A DNA stretch of 64,000 nt from Bacillota bacterium (GTDB taxonomy: Bacteria > Bacillota > Bacilli > Paenibacillales > Paenibacillaceae): assembly GCA_023460795.1 (NCBI GenBank), contig JAEWPC010000005.1:62001-126000 (forward strand). The letters run 5' to 3'. The translations under genes were made by a program, and so were the position numbers. Shown here one piece after another: positions 1-9,009 of this stretch; position 1 is the first letter of the stretch, and every line of letters starts with the position of its first letter. The notes beneath the pieces were generated by a model. That model worked only from the letters and a program-made list of their open reading frames with translations, made no database searches and was not told the origin of the DNA.

Positions 1-1
1 C

Positions 2-238
2 GGCGCCGATACCGTAGTGGCGGCCAGCAATCGCACTGTCATTATCGAGTTCCGCGTCGACGATGTCGAGGCCGAATACGCGCGCTTGAAGCCATTGGTC
101 GATGATTGGGTACAGGAACCGACCACGATGCCGTGGGGGAACCGTTCCATGCTGTTTCGCGATCCCGACGGCAACCTTCTTAATCTCTTCGCGCCGGTGA
201 CCGAGGAAGCGATTAAACGGTTTAGAGGTAGACATTGA
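2..238 (+). CDS. VOC (glyoxalase/bleomycin-resistance) family protein, 5' truncated by window edge
   Basis: Only the C-terminal 78 codons are present; the reading frame is open to the left edge, so the start lies outside the window. The motif MLFRDPDGNLLNLF near the end is the typical last beta-strand of vicinal-oxygen-chelate folds and carries the usual metal-ligand region. VOC proteins are small cytoplasmic dioxygenase, lyase or resistance proteins; the substrate cannot be told from this fragment. It ends 25 bp before the convergent fdhD stop. Confidence 0.7.
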   Translation, partial: GADTVVAASNRTVIIEFRVDDVEAEYARLKPLVDDWVQEPTTMPWGNRSMLFRDPDGNLLNLFAPVTEEAIKRFRGRH

Positions 239-263
239 CGGGCTGTAATGGATAATCCTTGGT

Positions 264-1058
264 TTAACGCAGGACGGAAATCCGTTCGCGGTGCGTGTAA
301 ATGTTCATGGATTCCGCTCGAATGAAGCCGACGCAGGTGATGCCGAGATCCTCGGCTAACCGCAGCGCGAGATCGGTAGGAGCGGACTTGGAAAGCAATA
401 TCGGACAACCGATTTTCGCCGTCTTGAGGACGACCTCGGATGAAAGCCTGCCGCTGAAGACGATGACGCACGGCTTCGTCGGGATGCGGTTCCGCAGGCA
501 ATGACCGTAGAGCTTATCCAGCGTGTTGTGCCTTCCGATGTCGGACCGAACCTCGAAGAGATCGTCCTCCGTGCACAGCGCGGCATTATGGAGCCCGCCG
601 GTCAGGAGAAATTCGGCGGAGCTCGTCTGCATGCGCCTCATCAGCTCGAAGCACCGCTCCGCGGCAATCGGCTTGCCGCCGATCACGGTTTTTGCGGTTC
701 TCGCATCGTTGTGAAAGTAAAATTGACGGCTCTTGCCACAGCAGGAGCCGATCATTCGTTTCGAGTGAAGCTGCTTCGCCGTCGATTGCGGCCGATGAAG
801 ATCGACGTAAGCGAAGCCGCTAGTTTCATCGATCGACAACGCCCGAATGTCATCGATCGTGCGGATGATGCCTTCCGAAGCGAGGAAGCCGACGACAAGA
901 TCGGTCAGATCGCTAGGCGAACAGACGAGCGTCGCAAATTCCTCGCCGTCCAATCGGACCGTGAGCGGGAACTCGGCCGCGATGTCATCCTCGATTTCCA
1001 GACAATGTTCGCCATCGATTCTCGTTGTCAACCATGTCGCGCAAGACGAATTATCCAT
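264..1058 (-). CDS. fdhD: Formate dehydrogenase accessory sulfurtransferase FdhD
   Basis: 264 aa. FdhD passes sulfur from a cysteine desulfurase to the molybdenum cofactor of formate dehydrogenases. The family signatures LVVGFLASEGII, a Cys pair in SCCGKSR, FLLTGGLHNAAL and RHNTLDKLYG are all visible. The open frame extends 103 codons further upstream inside the neighbouring gene, but the ATG at 1058 is chosen because GAGGAGGT lies just ahead of it, matching the usual family length. The start is 14 nt from the stop of the molybdopterin oxidoreductase, so the two are clearly co-transcribed and the accessory factor sits next to its client. Confidence 0.93.
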   Translation of the reverse strand: MDNSSCATWLTTRIDGEHCLEIEDDIAAEFPLTVRLDGEEFATLVCSPSDLTDLVVGFLASEGIIRTIDDIRALSIDETSGFAYVDLHRPQSTAKQLHSKRMIGSCCGKSRQFYFHNDARTAKTVIGGKPIAAERCFELMRRMQTSSAEFLLTGGLHNAALCTEDDLFEVRSDIGRHNTLDKLYGHCLRNRIPTKPCVIVFSGRLSSEVVLKTAKIGCPILLSKSAPTDLALRLAEDLGITCVGFIRAESMNIYTHRERISVLR

Positions 1059-1071
1059 CGCGAACACCTCC

Positions 1072-3426
1072 TCATTCCGGTAAATCCAGCTCGAGTTCCT
1101 CGATGCGTCGCTCCACATAACGAGTGTCCTTAAGCGCATGATACGAATCGGCCTTCTCGACGACGACAGCGGCATTATACTCGGGAATGCCGGCGAACGG
1201 TTCGTACACGCCCTTGGGCAGCAGTACGTTTCCTTCCGGCCAGTATAGCTCGATATTGCCCGAAGCGATGTCCGCCAGCTTGGATCGGCCGTGCATGATG
1301 CCGAAGCGGTTGTAAGCGACAATCGCCTCTCCCGCTTGAATGCCGAGTTTTGCCGCGTCGTCCGCATTCATGAGGATGTCATCCCGATTCGCGCCGTTAA
1401 ACGGATCGACCTCGCTATAGACCATGGAGTTGAATTGCTTGCCCCGGCGGGTCGTGGCGTAGAAGCGCCCTTCCGGCTTGCGAAGCTCGGGCAGTTCGAT
1501 CGGGAGCAGTTGACCCTTGCCGTCATCCGTCGGACAGATGCCGCCTTCGCACAGCCATGCGCCGCCCCACTGGAACACGTCTCCTTGCTTCGACAGATGC
1601 TGAATGCCGTCATAGTTCGGAGCCGCGCGAGCAATTTCTTCACGAAGATGCACCGCATCTTTGAAATAGATGTCATCGCGCCGCTCCGGTTTGACGCGCG
1701 CGGCCAAATCGGCGAATATCGCCCATTCCGGACGGGCTTCTTCGATTCGAGGACCCCGAATTTCAGGTGAAAAATACACCATGCGCTCGGTGGAGGTGGA
1801 CGTCCCGCCTCCAGGCTGCTCGTAGCGGGTCATTGCCGGGAGCACCCATACCTCCTCCTGAGCGTCAACAAGCGTTGAGGTGTTCAGCACGATGTCCTGA
1901 TGAACGCGGATATCTACCTGCTCCAAGCAGAGCTTGACGAAATCCGGCTCCGGCATCGTCTCGAGGAAGTTTCCGCCTGAAGTATAGAACAGCTTGAGCT
2001 TGCGTTCGTGATCACTAGGCAGCAGCGCGTTCTCGAGCGAAACGCCGACGATGTCTCCTTGCCACTTCGGAAGCTCGAAGCCCCAAACCTGTTCGATCCG
2101 TTTGAGGTTTTCGCCGTAAAACTCGCCGCCGGGCAGGCTGAACGGATCGGCGCCCATTTCGCCGGAGCCCTGAACGCCGCTATGTCCCCGAATCGGCATC
2201 AGCCCGCAAAATTCGCGTCCGATGAAGCCTCGCAGAAGCGCAAGATTGGCTACCTGAGAAATGTTGTCCGTGCCGAACCGATGCTGCGTCAAGCCCATGC
2301 TCCAGACGAAGACGCCCGTCTTGGCGCCAGCCAGCAGCCGGGCGAATTCCTCGATCCGCGCGCGCGTCAAGCCGGAGGAGCGTTCGAGAACGTCCCATTC
2401 CTGGTCTTCGACATGCGCTTTCAAAGCTTCGAACCCGTTCGCGTGCTCTTGAACGAATGCGTGGTCGATCGCCGAGCCCGGTTGCTCCCGTTCCATTTCG
2501 AACCACGTTTTCATGACGCCGTTCATGAAGGCGATATCCCCGCCGATGTTCACTTGGTAGAAATCGTCCGCAAGCTGGGTGCCGAACAGGGCCGACTCCG
2601 GAATCGACGGAATCCAATATCCTTCCATCGCCGGCTCGCGGTACGGATTAATGACGATAATTTTCGTGCCTTTACGCTTGGCCGCGTACATGTACTTCGT
2701 GGATACCGGCTGATTGTTGGCGGCGACGCTCCCCCAGAAGACGAGCACGTCCGTGCCGATCCAGTCTCTGTAATTGCAGCTGGAAGCTCCGATGCCGAGC
2801 GAGCGCTTCAGCGCCGTCTTCGAAGGAGAATGGCAAATGCGCGAGGCGTTATCGATATTGTTCGTGCCGATGAAGCGCGCCGCTTTAGCCGCCGCATAGT
2901 AGGATTCATTCGTGAGGCCGCGACCTGTGAGATAGAACGCTAGCTGCTTCGGGTCGATGTCTCGGATTTTGCCGGCGATTCGGTCGAGCGCTTCCTCCCA
3001 GGTGGCGCGCCTGAACGACCGTTCGCCCTTGCGGCGCATGAGCGGATAAGGGATGCGGCCCAGTGCCCTTAGCTGCGTACTGTCCATGGCGCGAAGTTCG
3101 TCCAGATCCGCATGGAGCAAGCTGGGCTTGATCGCGGGCATCGTGTTCAACCGAAGCACGTTCAGCCTCGTTGTGCACAGGTGGGGACCGCTCAACGTCT
3201 GATCGTAAAGACCGGACACGCCTAGCGCGCATCCGTCGCAAACCCCCTGCGTTAAAATCCGGTAGGCATAGGGCAGATTATCGCGGTTATCCCACATGAT
3301 TTTCATCGTTTCCCGAATATGCTTTGGTTTGATTCTGCCAAGCCCGAAGGGCACCTTGCTTACCCATAGCTTCGGATCAGGCCGTCCCGGCAGCCTCGTT
3401 CTGCCTGGGTGCTTCGTCGTTCCCAT
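1072..3426 (-). CDS. FdhF/YdeP-family molybdopterin oxidoreductase (formate dehydrogenase-like alpha subunit)
   Basis: 784 aa, cytoplasmic, no Tat signal. The N-terminal GVCDGCALGVSGL with the following LCTTRLN stretch, a central bis-MGD region (VFWGSVAANNQP, VFVWSMGLTQHRFGTDN, GHSGVQGSGEMGADP) and the C-terminal molydopterin-dinucleotide-binding barrel (residues about 640-780) match the FdhF/YdeP class (about 760 aa). The exact substrate is not certain: relatives are called formate dehydrogenase-like, and YdeP is linked to acid resistance. Adjacent fdhD supports a sulfurated Mo cofactor. The frame opens at 3444, but the ATG at 3426 has GGGGAGG seven bases ahead and is the better start. Confidence 0.88.
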   Translation of the reverse strand: MGTTKHPGRTRLPGRPDPKLWVSKVPFGLGRIKPKHIRETMKIMWDNRDNLPYAYRILTQGVCDGCALGVSGLYDQTLSGPHLCTTRLNVLRLNTMPAIKPSLLHADLDELRAMDSTQLRALGRIPYPLMRRKGERSFRRATWEEALDRIAGKIRDIDPKQLAFYLTGRGLTNESYYAAAKAARFIGTNNIDNASRICHSPSKTALKRSLGIGASSCNYRDWIGTDVLVFWGSVAANNQPVSTKYMYAAKRKGTKIIVINPYREPAMEGYWIPSIPESALFGTQLADDFYQVNIGGDIAFMNGVMKTWFEMEREQPGSAIDHAFVQEHANGFEALKAHVEDQEWDVLERSSGLTRARIEEFARLLAGAKTGVFVWSMGLTQHRFGTDNISQVANLALLRGFIGREFCGLMPIRGHSGVQGSGEMGADPFSLPGGEFYGENLKRIEQVWGFELPKWQGDIVGVSLENALLPSDHERKLKLFYTSGGNFLETMPEPDFVKLCLEQVDIRVHQDIVLNTSTLVDAQEEVWVLPAMTRYEQPGGGTSTSTERMVYFSPEIRGPRIEEARPEWAIFADLAARVKPERRDDIYFKDAVHLREEIARAAPNYDGIQHLSKQGDVFQWGGAWLCEGGICPTDDGKGQLLPIELPELRKPEGRFYATTRRGKQFNSMVYSEVDPFNGANRDDILMNADDAAKLGIQAGEAIVAYNRFGIMHGRSKLADIASGNIELYWPEGNVLLPKGVYEPFAGIPEYNAAVVVEKADSYHALKDTRYVERRIEELELDLPE

Positions 3427-3477
3427 CCCGATTCCTCCCCGCATTCATTCCTCGTATTTATCGCATAAATTTATCGC

Positions 3478-3532
3478 AAAAAAACCGCTAAGCCAACAAG
3501 TCCTCTGGTAGAAGAACTCATGTCTCGCGGTT
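3478..3532 (-). terminator. Hairpin with T-tract between DUF2294 gene and fdhF-like gene (terminator or attenuator)
   Basis: On the minus strand AACCGC and GCGGTT close a long imperfect hairpin (an inner helix forms from AGTTCTTCT and AGAGGACTT) and are followed directly by seven T. It lies upstream of the oxidoreductase start and downstream of the DUF2294 stop, so read-through would be needed for joint expression. Confidence 0.5.
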
Positions 3533-3539
3533 AGTCCAT

Positions 3540-3551
3540 AGCAGGTGCGCT
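3540..3551. repeat. 12-bp direct repeat AGCAGGTGCGCT, copy 1 (fdh leader)
   Basis: Identical 12-mer found again at 3986-3997. This copy lies in the 5' leader of the oxidoreductase gene; flanking CAGG and CCTG could form a small hairpin. The function is unknown. Confidence 0.45.
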
Positions 3552-3582
3552 GCCTGGTTCCAATCCTAAGATGTGCGATTGC

Positions 3583-3957
3583 TCATGTTCCGTCAGGCGG
3601 AGTTGAAAACTTCAATTGCAAATCCGTATCGAACACGAAGATGGACATGCCGAAATCTTTGTCCACATCGATGTCTAGAAACAGATCGAGAAATTTCGCG
3701 CCGAGAAACTTTTCCATCTCGACCGGGGGATGCTTACGGTACACGTCCTTTACCCACAGCGTGCGCGCATCGCGCACCATGTTTTTGCCTTCATTGGCGG
3801 AAGCCATGAACTTCTCGACGGGAGACAGGTTGCCTTCCATCTCGCAGATCGCCCAGTTTTTGCAGAATGTCGTCGTAATCCGGGTAGGCCCTCTGCCCAT
3901 ATGCTGCTTGCGGTAAGCTTTCACTAGGTTACTGAACTCGGCCTCGTATCGGTTCAT
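3583..3957 (-). CDS. DUF2294 domain protein
   Basis: 124 aa, soluble. YRKQHMGRGPTRITT near the N terminus and the VRDARTLWVKDVYRKHPPVE segment are characteristic of DUF2294 proteins, which often sit beside formate dehydrogenase or inorganic-carbon genes in Bacilli. The biochemical role is not established. The ATG at 3957 is chosen over an ATG seven codons upstream because GAGGG precedes it at good spacing and the upstream one has no ribosome binding site. It is first in the minus-strand transcript leading to the oxidoreductase and fdhD. Confidence 0.7.
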   Translation of the reverse strand: MNRYEAEFSNLVKAYRKQHMGRGPTRITTTFCKNWAICEMEGNLSPVEKFMASANEGKNMVRDARTLWVKDVYRKHPPVEMEKFLGAKFLDLFLDIDVDKDFGMSIFVFDTDLQLKFSTPPDGT

Positions 3958-3985
3958 CTTAGTCCCTCGTATCCTCATGGCCGGA

Positions 3986-3997
3986 AGCAGGTGCGCT
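3986..3997. repeat. 12-bp direct repeat AGCAGGTGCGCT, copy 2 (DUF2294 leader)
   Basis: Second copy of the 12-mer at 3540-3551, placed 29 nt upstream of the DUF2294 start on the minus strand. Here GGT and ACC flank the GCGCT core, again a possible hairpin loop. Confidence 0.45.
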
Positions 3998-4017
3998 ACC
4001 CCGTAGCAAGAGGCGAT

Positions 4018-4056
4018 GATAGCATCATCTTAACAGTAAAACGCATACATCGGCAA
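4018..4056 (-). promoter_or_regulatory. Candidate sigma-A promoter for the DUF2294-fdh transcript
   Basis: Reading the minus strand, TTGCCG is followed after 18 nt by TAAGAT, giving a transcript leader of roughly 55-65 nt before the DUF2294 ATG. The leader contains a GCTAC-GGG-GTAGC hairpin and the 12-bp repeat. The remainder of the 231-bp gap to the divergent kinase gene shows nothing else clear. Confidence 0.35.
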
Positions 4057-4188
4057 TTAGAAGTTCGAAAAAGCGTGCCCCTCTTTAGTTGGGATGGAAC
4101 TTTAAAACGGTTTATTTTATCCGAGATACCCGTTATGATGGGGGGTGGAAGCGCATTCAGATCTGCTTCTTCGAATGGGGGGATCAAC

Positions 4189-6024
4189 GTGTTCGGTCAA
4201 TGGGGTCGATGGGTTCGCTCGTTTTTCGGGCGATTGCAGTGGAAGCTGTTCGTTTTTTTCATGATCCTAACTGTCATTCCGGCCATCGTCATCGGGTACC
4301 TCCTATACAATAACGCCTACAAAGCGATCGAAGAGAAAACCGGCCTGTATTCCGAGCAGATTATGGTGCAGTCCGCCGGGCGACTGGACACCCTGCTTAC
4401 CGGGATTGAAGATATCAGCCTTCAAATCGTGTCCACATTCGATATTCAACAATCGATCAGACGGATCGCTACGCAGGCGACGCCTGAAGCTTGGGAGAAA
4501 GAGTCCGCCAGTCTCAAGCAAAAGCTCGTGCAAATTATGAGCTCCAAAAGAGAAATCGTCGGCGCGCAAATATTGATGGCGGATCAGGATCTCGCGATTA
4601 CGGCTGGAGAGACGATGGTGCCCAGCGATTACAAAATGTCGACGGAATATACGCAAGCCTTAACTCAGCCGGAACCGGTATATTGGCGGGGAACGATTCA
4701 AAACCGCGGGGAGTCGATGCTCTATGAGTATTTAACGACGCTCACGCGTAAAATTTATGATCCGTCCTCCGGGAAGGCGCTTGGCATATTGGTGCTTGGC
4801 ACGAAGGAATTCGCTCTTGCGGATACATTCTCCTATATCGATCTCGGTCCTAACGGCTTCGTCTTCATTATGGATAAGAATGGCAACGTAGTATCGCATT
4901 TGAGCAAGAATAAGCTGACCAAGCCGGCGGAATATTCGTTCGTTCCAAGGATCATCGGGTCCCACGCGGAGGATGAGCGCATGTTTTCCGCCGAGTTGAA
5001 CCATGAGAAATTCATGGTGACCTATGCCAAATCGACGGCGACCGGCTGGTATGTCGTCAGTGCGATTCCATACAGCTATTTGATGGAGCGGATCGTCTCG
5101 GTGGGCCGACTCACGATTCAACTGGATATCGTGTTGTTCGCGTTGGCGATCATCGTGTCCTTGCTCATCTCCATCAGTATTTCCAGTCCAGTGAAAAGAC
5201 TCGTTGCCGCCATGCGCAAAGTCGAGAACGGCGATCTCAAGGTGTTCGTGAATGTGCAAAGCAACAACGAGATCGGCGTGCTAGGCAGCAGTTTCAACCG
5301 AATGCTCAAACGAATTGGCCATCTGATCGATCGGGTGTACGAGGCGGAAATATTGCAGAAGGACGCCGAGATTAAAGCGTTGCAGTCTCAAATCAATCCT
5401 CATTTTCTGTACAATACGTTGTCCGTCATCGACAGTATCGCCACCGTGAAGCAGGAGAAGGAAATCAGCATGATCACTCAGATGCTGGCGGATATATTCC
5501 GGTACAGCACGAACGGCAACGATGTGGCGTCGATCGATGAGGAACTCGGTCAATTGCAGCGCTACTTGCATATCCAGCAAATCCGGTATGGCGCAGGCCT
5601 GCGTTGGCAATTTATTGTCGACCCGAACGCGCGCAATTGCCAAATCGTAAAGCTGCTGCTTCAGCCGCTCGTGGAAAATTCCGTAAACCATGGCGTGCGG
5701 AATAATGGCATGATCAAAGTGATGGTTTTGCCGGACGGCGACAAACTGACGATCACCGTTCAAGATAATGGCGCGGGGATTAAGGACGAGGATTTGGCAT
5801 CTTTAGTCGAAGGACTGGAGACCTCATCCAATCGTCTTCACAAGAAGTCGGATGGCGGGTCTCATATCGGACTCGCGAATGTATACTATCGGATCAAAAG
5901 CTTTTATGGAGAAGCTTACGGGCTTACGATCGTCAGTTCCGAAGGGATGGGCACGAAGGTCTCCATTACCCTGCCGATCGTTCGCGAATCTCCGCCAGTC
6001 GCTCCGGACAACCATATCGCATAG
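4189..6024 (+). CDS. YesM-type sensor histidine kinase
   Basis: 611 aa, membrane sensor of the Cache-HAMP-His_kinase (LytS/YesM) class. A transmembrane segment lies near residues 14-36, followed by an extracellular Cache-like region and a second transmembrane segment near 315-335. Next come HAMP and the phospho-acceptor motif QINPHFLYNTL (His about 405), and an HATPase domain with ENSVNHG and DNGAGI. An in-frame extension to 3991 exists, but GTG at 4189 has GGGGGG upstream and begins right at the hydrophobic N terminus. It is followed 29 nt later by the YesN-type regulator and then a sugar ABC importer, so it probably senses the imported compound or a related extracellular signal. Confidence 0.9.
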   Translation: MFGQWGRWVRSFFGRLQWKLFVFFMILTVIPAIVIGYLLYNNAYKAIEEKTGLYSEQIMVQSAGRLDTLLTGIEDISLQIVSTFDIQQSIRRIATQATPEAWEKESASLKQKLVQIMSSKREIVGAQILMADQDLAITAGETMVPSDYKMSTEYTQALTQPEPVYWRGTIQNRGESMLYEYLTTLTRKIYDPSSGKALGILVLGTKEFALADTFSYIDLGPNGFVFIMDKNGNVVSHLSKNKLTKPAEYSFVPRIIGSHAEDERMFSAELNHEKFMVTYAKSTATGWYVVSAIPYSYLMERIVSVGRLTIQLDIVLFALAIIVSLLISISISSPVKRLVAAMRKVENGDLKVFVNVQSNNEIGVLGSSFNRMLKRIGHLIDRVYEAEILQKDAEIKALQSQINPHFLYNTLSVIDSIATVKQEKEISMITQMLADIFRYSTNGNDVASIDEELGQLQRYLHIQQIRYGAGLRWQFIVDPNARNCQIVKLLLQPLVENSVNHGVRNNGMIKVMVLPDGDKLTITVQDNGAGIKDEDLASLVEGLETSSNRLHKKSDGGSHIGLANVYYRIKSFYGEAYGLTIVSSEGMGTKVSITLPIVRESPPVAPDNHIA

Positions 6025-6053
6025 GGTTTAACTTAAGAAAGGGGCAACGAGCC

Positions 6054-7679
6054 ATGCACATTCGAGTCATGATCGTCGATGATGAGACACATATTCGCAA
6101 CGGAATCCGAATGAAAGTCGACTGGGAAGCACTAGGGTTGCAATTGGCTGCGGAAGCGAGCGACGGCGCGGAGGCGCTGGAGAAGATCGCAAGCGGCGAG
6201 ATCGATTTGGTCATTACGGACATCTCGATGCCGGTCATGGACGGGCTTGACCTCATTCGTCAATCGGCGGAGGTGAATCCAGATGTGAAGTATATCGTCA
6301 TCAGCGGGTTCAGTGAGTTCGAGTATGCGCGCACCGTCATGAAATACGGCGTATCCGAATATTTGCTAAAGCCGATTAAGGAAAACGAGCTACAGGCGTC
6401 CTTGTTGGCGGTGAAAGAAGAGATCATGAGCTCCGAAAGCGCCTGGATCAAAGAAAGGGAAAATAAAGAGCAGTTGAGGCTAAAGGAAGAGGCGATGCTC
6501 CATTGGCTCTCGAATCAGTCGAATCCGGCTCCCGCCGACGTCAAACAAGCATGGGGAGATGAGCTTTCCAAAAGCCGGTTTTTGGTCGCCGTTATCAAAG
6601 CCGAGCCGATGCCGGATGCTGTCGCGGAGGATCCGAATCGAGTCCGCAACCTTGTCCTCCTTAACGAAATAGAAACGGCTTGCCGCGAATATATGACGAC
6701 CTTGGAAGGCTGCGTCATGAAGAATATCCGGCCGGAGCATGATTTCATTGTGCTGCTTCATCCAGAGCCGTCCAGCAGCCCCCAGCATATCGTTCAATTG
6801 TTCGAGCCGCTCCTCCATCGCTTGGAGCAGCAGCTCGGCGTTCGGGTCACCGTCGGAGTGGGCTGTTCCTACTCCCATGCGGCGGACATTAAAGCATCCT
6901 ATCGCGAAGCGGTATTCGCCGTGAAAGAGCGGCTGCTGGCCGGGACGGGCAAAGTGATCGACTACGCGAGCGCGAGGGTTCAACATGAGAAACCGAATCT
7001 CTCTGCGGACATGAAAATGCTGACGCGGTTTTTGACCGAGAAAAAGTGGGACACGGTCAAGGAGCATATCGATCATTTGTTTAAGCATGTCATTCGCAAA
7101 AACCTGATTGCGAATCATACGCAGGCGCACGAGCTGTTTTTCGAGGTATATTTCGCGATCAAGCAGTTCGCCCAGCAGGAATCGGTTGCGCATGCAGATA
7201 CAACGGCGATAGGCCATGCCGCGGATCTGACGGAAATCGTGACCGGCTTCAGCCATATGGACCAAATGGTCGATTGGCTCTATCAATACTTAGAGCATGA
7301 ATGTCAGCACTTGATCGGCGGCCAAGACGCCACAGGCAAAGAGATCGTCTATCGGGTGCAGGCGTATATCAAGGAATTTTGCAGCGCGGAGCTCACCTTA
7401 AGCATCGTATCGGAAAAGTATCATATCAATCCGATTTATTTCAGCCGGATTTTCAAAACGTACACCGGAGAAAGCTTCAACAGCTATATTACGAGAATCC
7501 GAATGGAGGAAGCGAAATATTTGCTGGAGACGACCTCGCTGCGCCAGCAAGAAATTTCGGAAATCGTCGGCTATGAAGATCCGAAATATTTCAGCAAAGT
7601 ATTCAAAAAACATTTCGGCATTAGCCCAAGCCAGTATGTTGAAAATCGGGGGAAGGAACCGACCTCGATGAACGTGTAG
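6054..7679 (+). CDS. YesN-type response regulator (REC + AraC HTH)
   Basis: 541 aa. The receiver domain (1-120) carries the acidic pair VDDE and phospho-acceptor Asp56 in LVITDISMPVMDG, with the KP of LLKPIKENEL. The middle is a helical linker, and the last 100 residues form a double helix-turn-helix of AraC type (VSEKYHINPIYFSRIFKTYTGESFN ... EISEIVGYEDPKYFSKVFKKHFG). It pairs with the YesM-type kinase just upstream. By family behaviour it should activate the downstream ABC importer, and possibly the moc-like genes, in response to the substrate. Confidence 0.92.
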   Translation: MHIRVMIVDDETHIRNGIRMKVDWEALGLQLAAEASDGAEALEKIASGEIDLVITDISMPVMDGLDLIRQSAEVNPDVKYIVISGFSEFEYARTVMKYGVSEYLLKPIKENELQASLLAVKEEIMSSESAWIKERENKEQLRLKEEAMLHWLSNQSNPAPADVKQAWGDELSKSRFLVAVIKAEPMPDAVAEDPNRVRNLVLLNEIETACREYMTTLEGCVMKNIRPEHDFIVLLHPEPSSSPQHIVQLFEPLLHRLEQQLGVRVTVGVGCSYSHAADIKASYREAVFAVKERLLAGTGKVIDYASARVQHEKPNLSADMKMLTRFLTEKKWDTVKEHIDHLFKHVIRKNLIANHTQAHELFFEVYFAIKQFAQQESVAHADTTAIGHAADLTEIVTGFSHMDQMVDWLYQYLEHECQHLIGGQDATGKEIVYRVQAYIKEFCSAELTLSIVSEKYHINPIYFSRIFKTYTGESFNSYITRIRMEEAKYLLETTSLRQQEISEIVGYEDPKYFSKVFKKHFGISPSQYVENRGKEPTSMNV

Positions 7680-7716
7680 TATAATTTTTGCACTTGTTTA
7701 GTTGATTATGTGAGTC

Positions 7717-7730
7717 TGCAAGCGCTGTCA
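7717..7730 (+). promoter_or_regulatory. cre box (CcpA operator) upstream of the substrate-binding protein gene
   Basis: TGCAAGCGCTGTCA fits the B. subtilis consensus TGWNANCGNTNWCA with one mismatch. It lies 116 nt ahead of the binding-protein ATG, in the 166-bp gap after the response regulator. It predicts carbon catabolite repression of the importer. Confidence 0.6.
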
Positions 7731-7845
7731 TCCATGATAACCTAGGTCTCAGACAGGTACCCTTACCCGCAAAGGCAAGCGCATACATCTTGGGATGCTG
7801 TTGAGTGGGAGTCATGGATTTTTCATTTTTAGAGGGGGTTTATCA

Positions 7846-8937
7846 ATGAAAAGAAGTTTGACGTTCGTACTCTGCATCCTGATGGCTTCGGTATTGGCAT
7901 TATCCGCCTGTGGGAAGAACAATGAGAACAATGCCGCGGGAACAACGGGCGCCAGCGCCTCGCAAAGCGGTTCCGGCGAAATTAAACCGATCGTCGTCGG
8001 CGTAAGCAATGGCTATATCGGCAACGGTTGGCGTACGCAAATGACGGAAGCGATCGAGAATCTCGCAGCCGAGTACAAAGAAAAAGGTTGGATCAAGGAC
8101 ATCATCGTTCAACACGCAGGCGTCGACGTCAACAACCAAATCGCGCAAATCCGCAACATGATCAACGCGAAAGTCGACCTGCTCCTTATCGATCCGAACT
8201 CTGAAACCGCGCTCAACCCGGTTATCGAAGAAGCGGTTAAAAAAGGCATTAAGGTCATCACCTTCGACCAGCCGGTGACAAGCGAAAAGGTCATCAACGT
8301 CGTTATCGACCAAGTTAAATTCGGCGAAAACTTGGCTCAGTGGTTCGTAAACGAGCTGGGCGGCAAAGGCGATATCGTTATCGTAAGCGGTCTTGCGGGA
8401 AGCTCCGCTAACGTCAATCGTCTGAAAGGCATGAAGGCAGTGCTGGATCAAAATCCGGACATCAAAGTATTGACGGAAGTAAACGGCAACTGGGATGAAG
8501 CGAACGCGCAGCAGGTCACTTCGAACCTGATCGCGTCGTATCCGAAAATCGATGGCGTTCTTACGCAAGACGGCATGGCGCTGGGCGTCGTAAACGCATT
8601 CCAAGCGGCGAACAAAGCGCTTCCGGTCATCACGGGCGAAAACAACGTAGCCTTCCTGAAAAAGTGGAAGGAATTGAAGGACAGCGAGGGTTTCAGCACT
8701 TACGGCCAAAACAACCCTCCGGGCATCGGGGCGACTGCGCTCGGCATCGGCGTCCGCATGCTTCAAGGCAAGAAGAGCAATCTTCCAATGGACGGCAATA
8801 CGTTCTACTATCCGATCAGCACGCACATCAAGAACGACATCTTGGAAGCGGAATTGAACAAAGTCAAAGATAAGCCAGATACGTATACGCTTGATGAATG
8901 GATGTCCGAAGAGCAATTGAACGCGCTTTTTGAATAA
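7846..8937 (+). CDS. Sugar/polyol ABC transporter substrate-binding lipoprotein (MocB-like, Peripla_BP_4)
   Basis: 363 aa. A lipoprotein signal peptide ends in the lipobox LSAC (Cys22), followed by a Ser/Asn-rich linker and a type I periplasmic-binding fold (IVVGVSNGYIGNGWRTQM, DLLLIDPNSETALNPVIEEAVKKGIKVITFDQP, DGVLTQDGMALGVV). The ATG at 7846 is chosen over the longer frame because AGAGGGGG precedes it and the signal peptide begins there. It belongs to the ribose/inositol/rhizopine-binding class, the same class as rhizobial MocB. It leads the importer genes and has a cre box upstream. The ligand is inferred to be an inositol-like compound from the catabolic genes downstream. Confidence 0.88.
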   Translation: MKRSLTFVLCILMASVLALSACGKNNENNAAGTTGASASQSGSGEIKPIVVGVSNGYIGNGWRTQMTEAIENLAAEYKEKGWIKDIIVQHAGVDVNNQIAQIRNMINAKVDLLLIDPNSETALNPVIEEAVKKGIKVITFDQPVTSEKVINVVIDQVKFGENLAQWFVNELGGKGDIVIVSGLAGSSANVNRLKGMKAVLDQNPDIKVLTEVNGNWDEANAQQVTSNLIASYPKIDGVLTQDGMALGVVNAFQAANKALPVITGENNVAFLKKWKELKDSEGFSTYGQNNPPGIGATALGIGVRMLQGKKSNLPMDGNTFYYPISTHIKNDILEAELNKVKDKPDTYTLDEWMSEEQLNALFE

Positions 8938-9009
8938 CGCTTAACGGTAATATAGACGAGAGAGGGAGTACTGCGGTATTCCCTCTTTTGAATAAAGAGG
9001 AGACTGGCC

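Noticed and set aside
2008..2943. 311-codon plus-strand frame inside the molybdopterin oxidoreductase
   Set aside because: No family resemblance, no ribosome binding site; the minus-strand protein is unmistakable.
3445..4188. Moco riboswitch in the fdh leaders
   Set aside because: The leaders have hairpins and a repeated 12-mer, but I could not recognise the conserved core of the Moco RNA motif, so no riboswitch was called.
7900..8916. 338-codon frame antisense to the substrate-binding protein gene
   Set aside because: Shadow of a well-conserved lipoprotein gene; composition (Asp/Arg/Val-rich) is typical of antisense frames.
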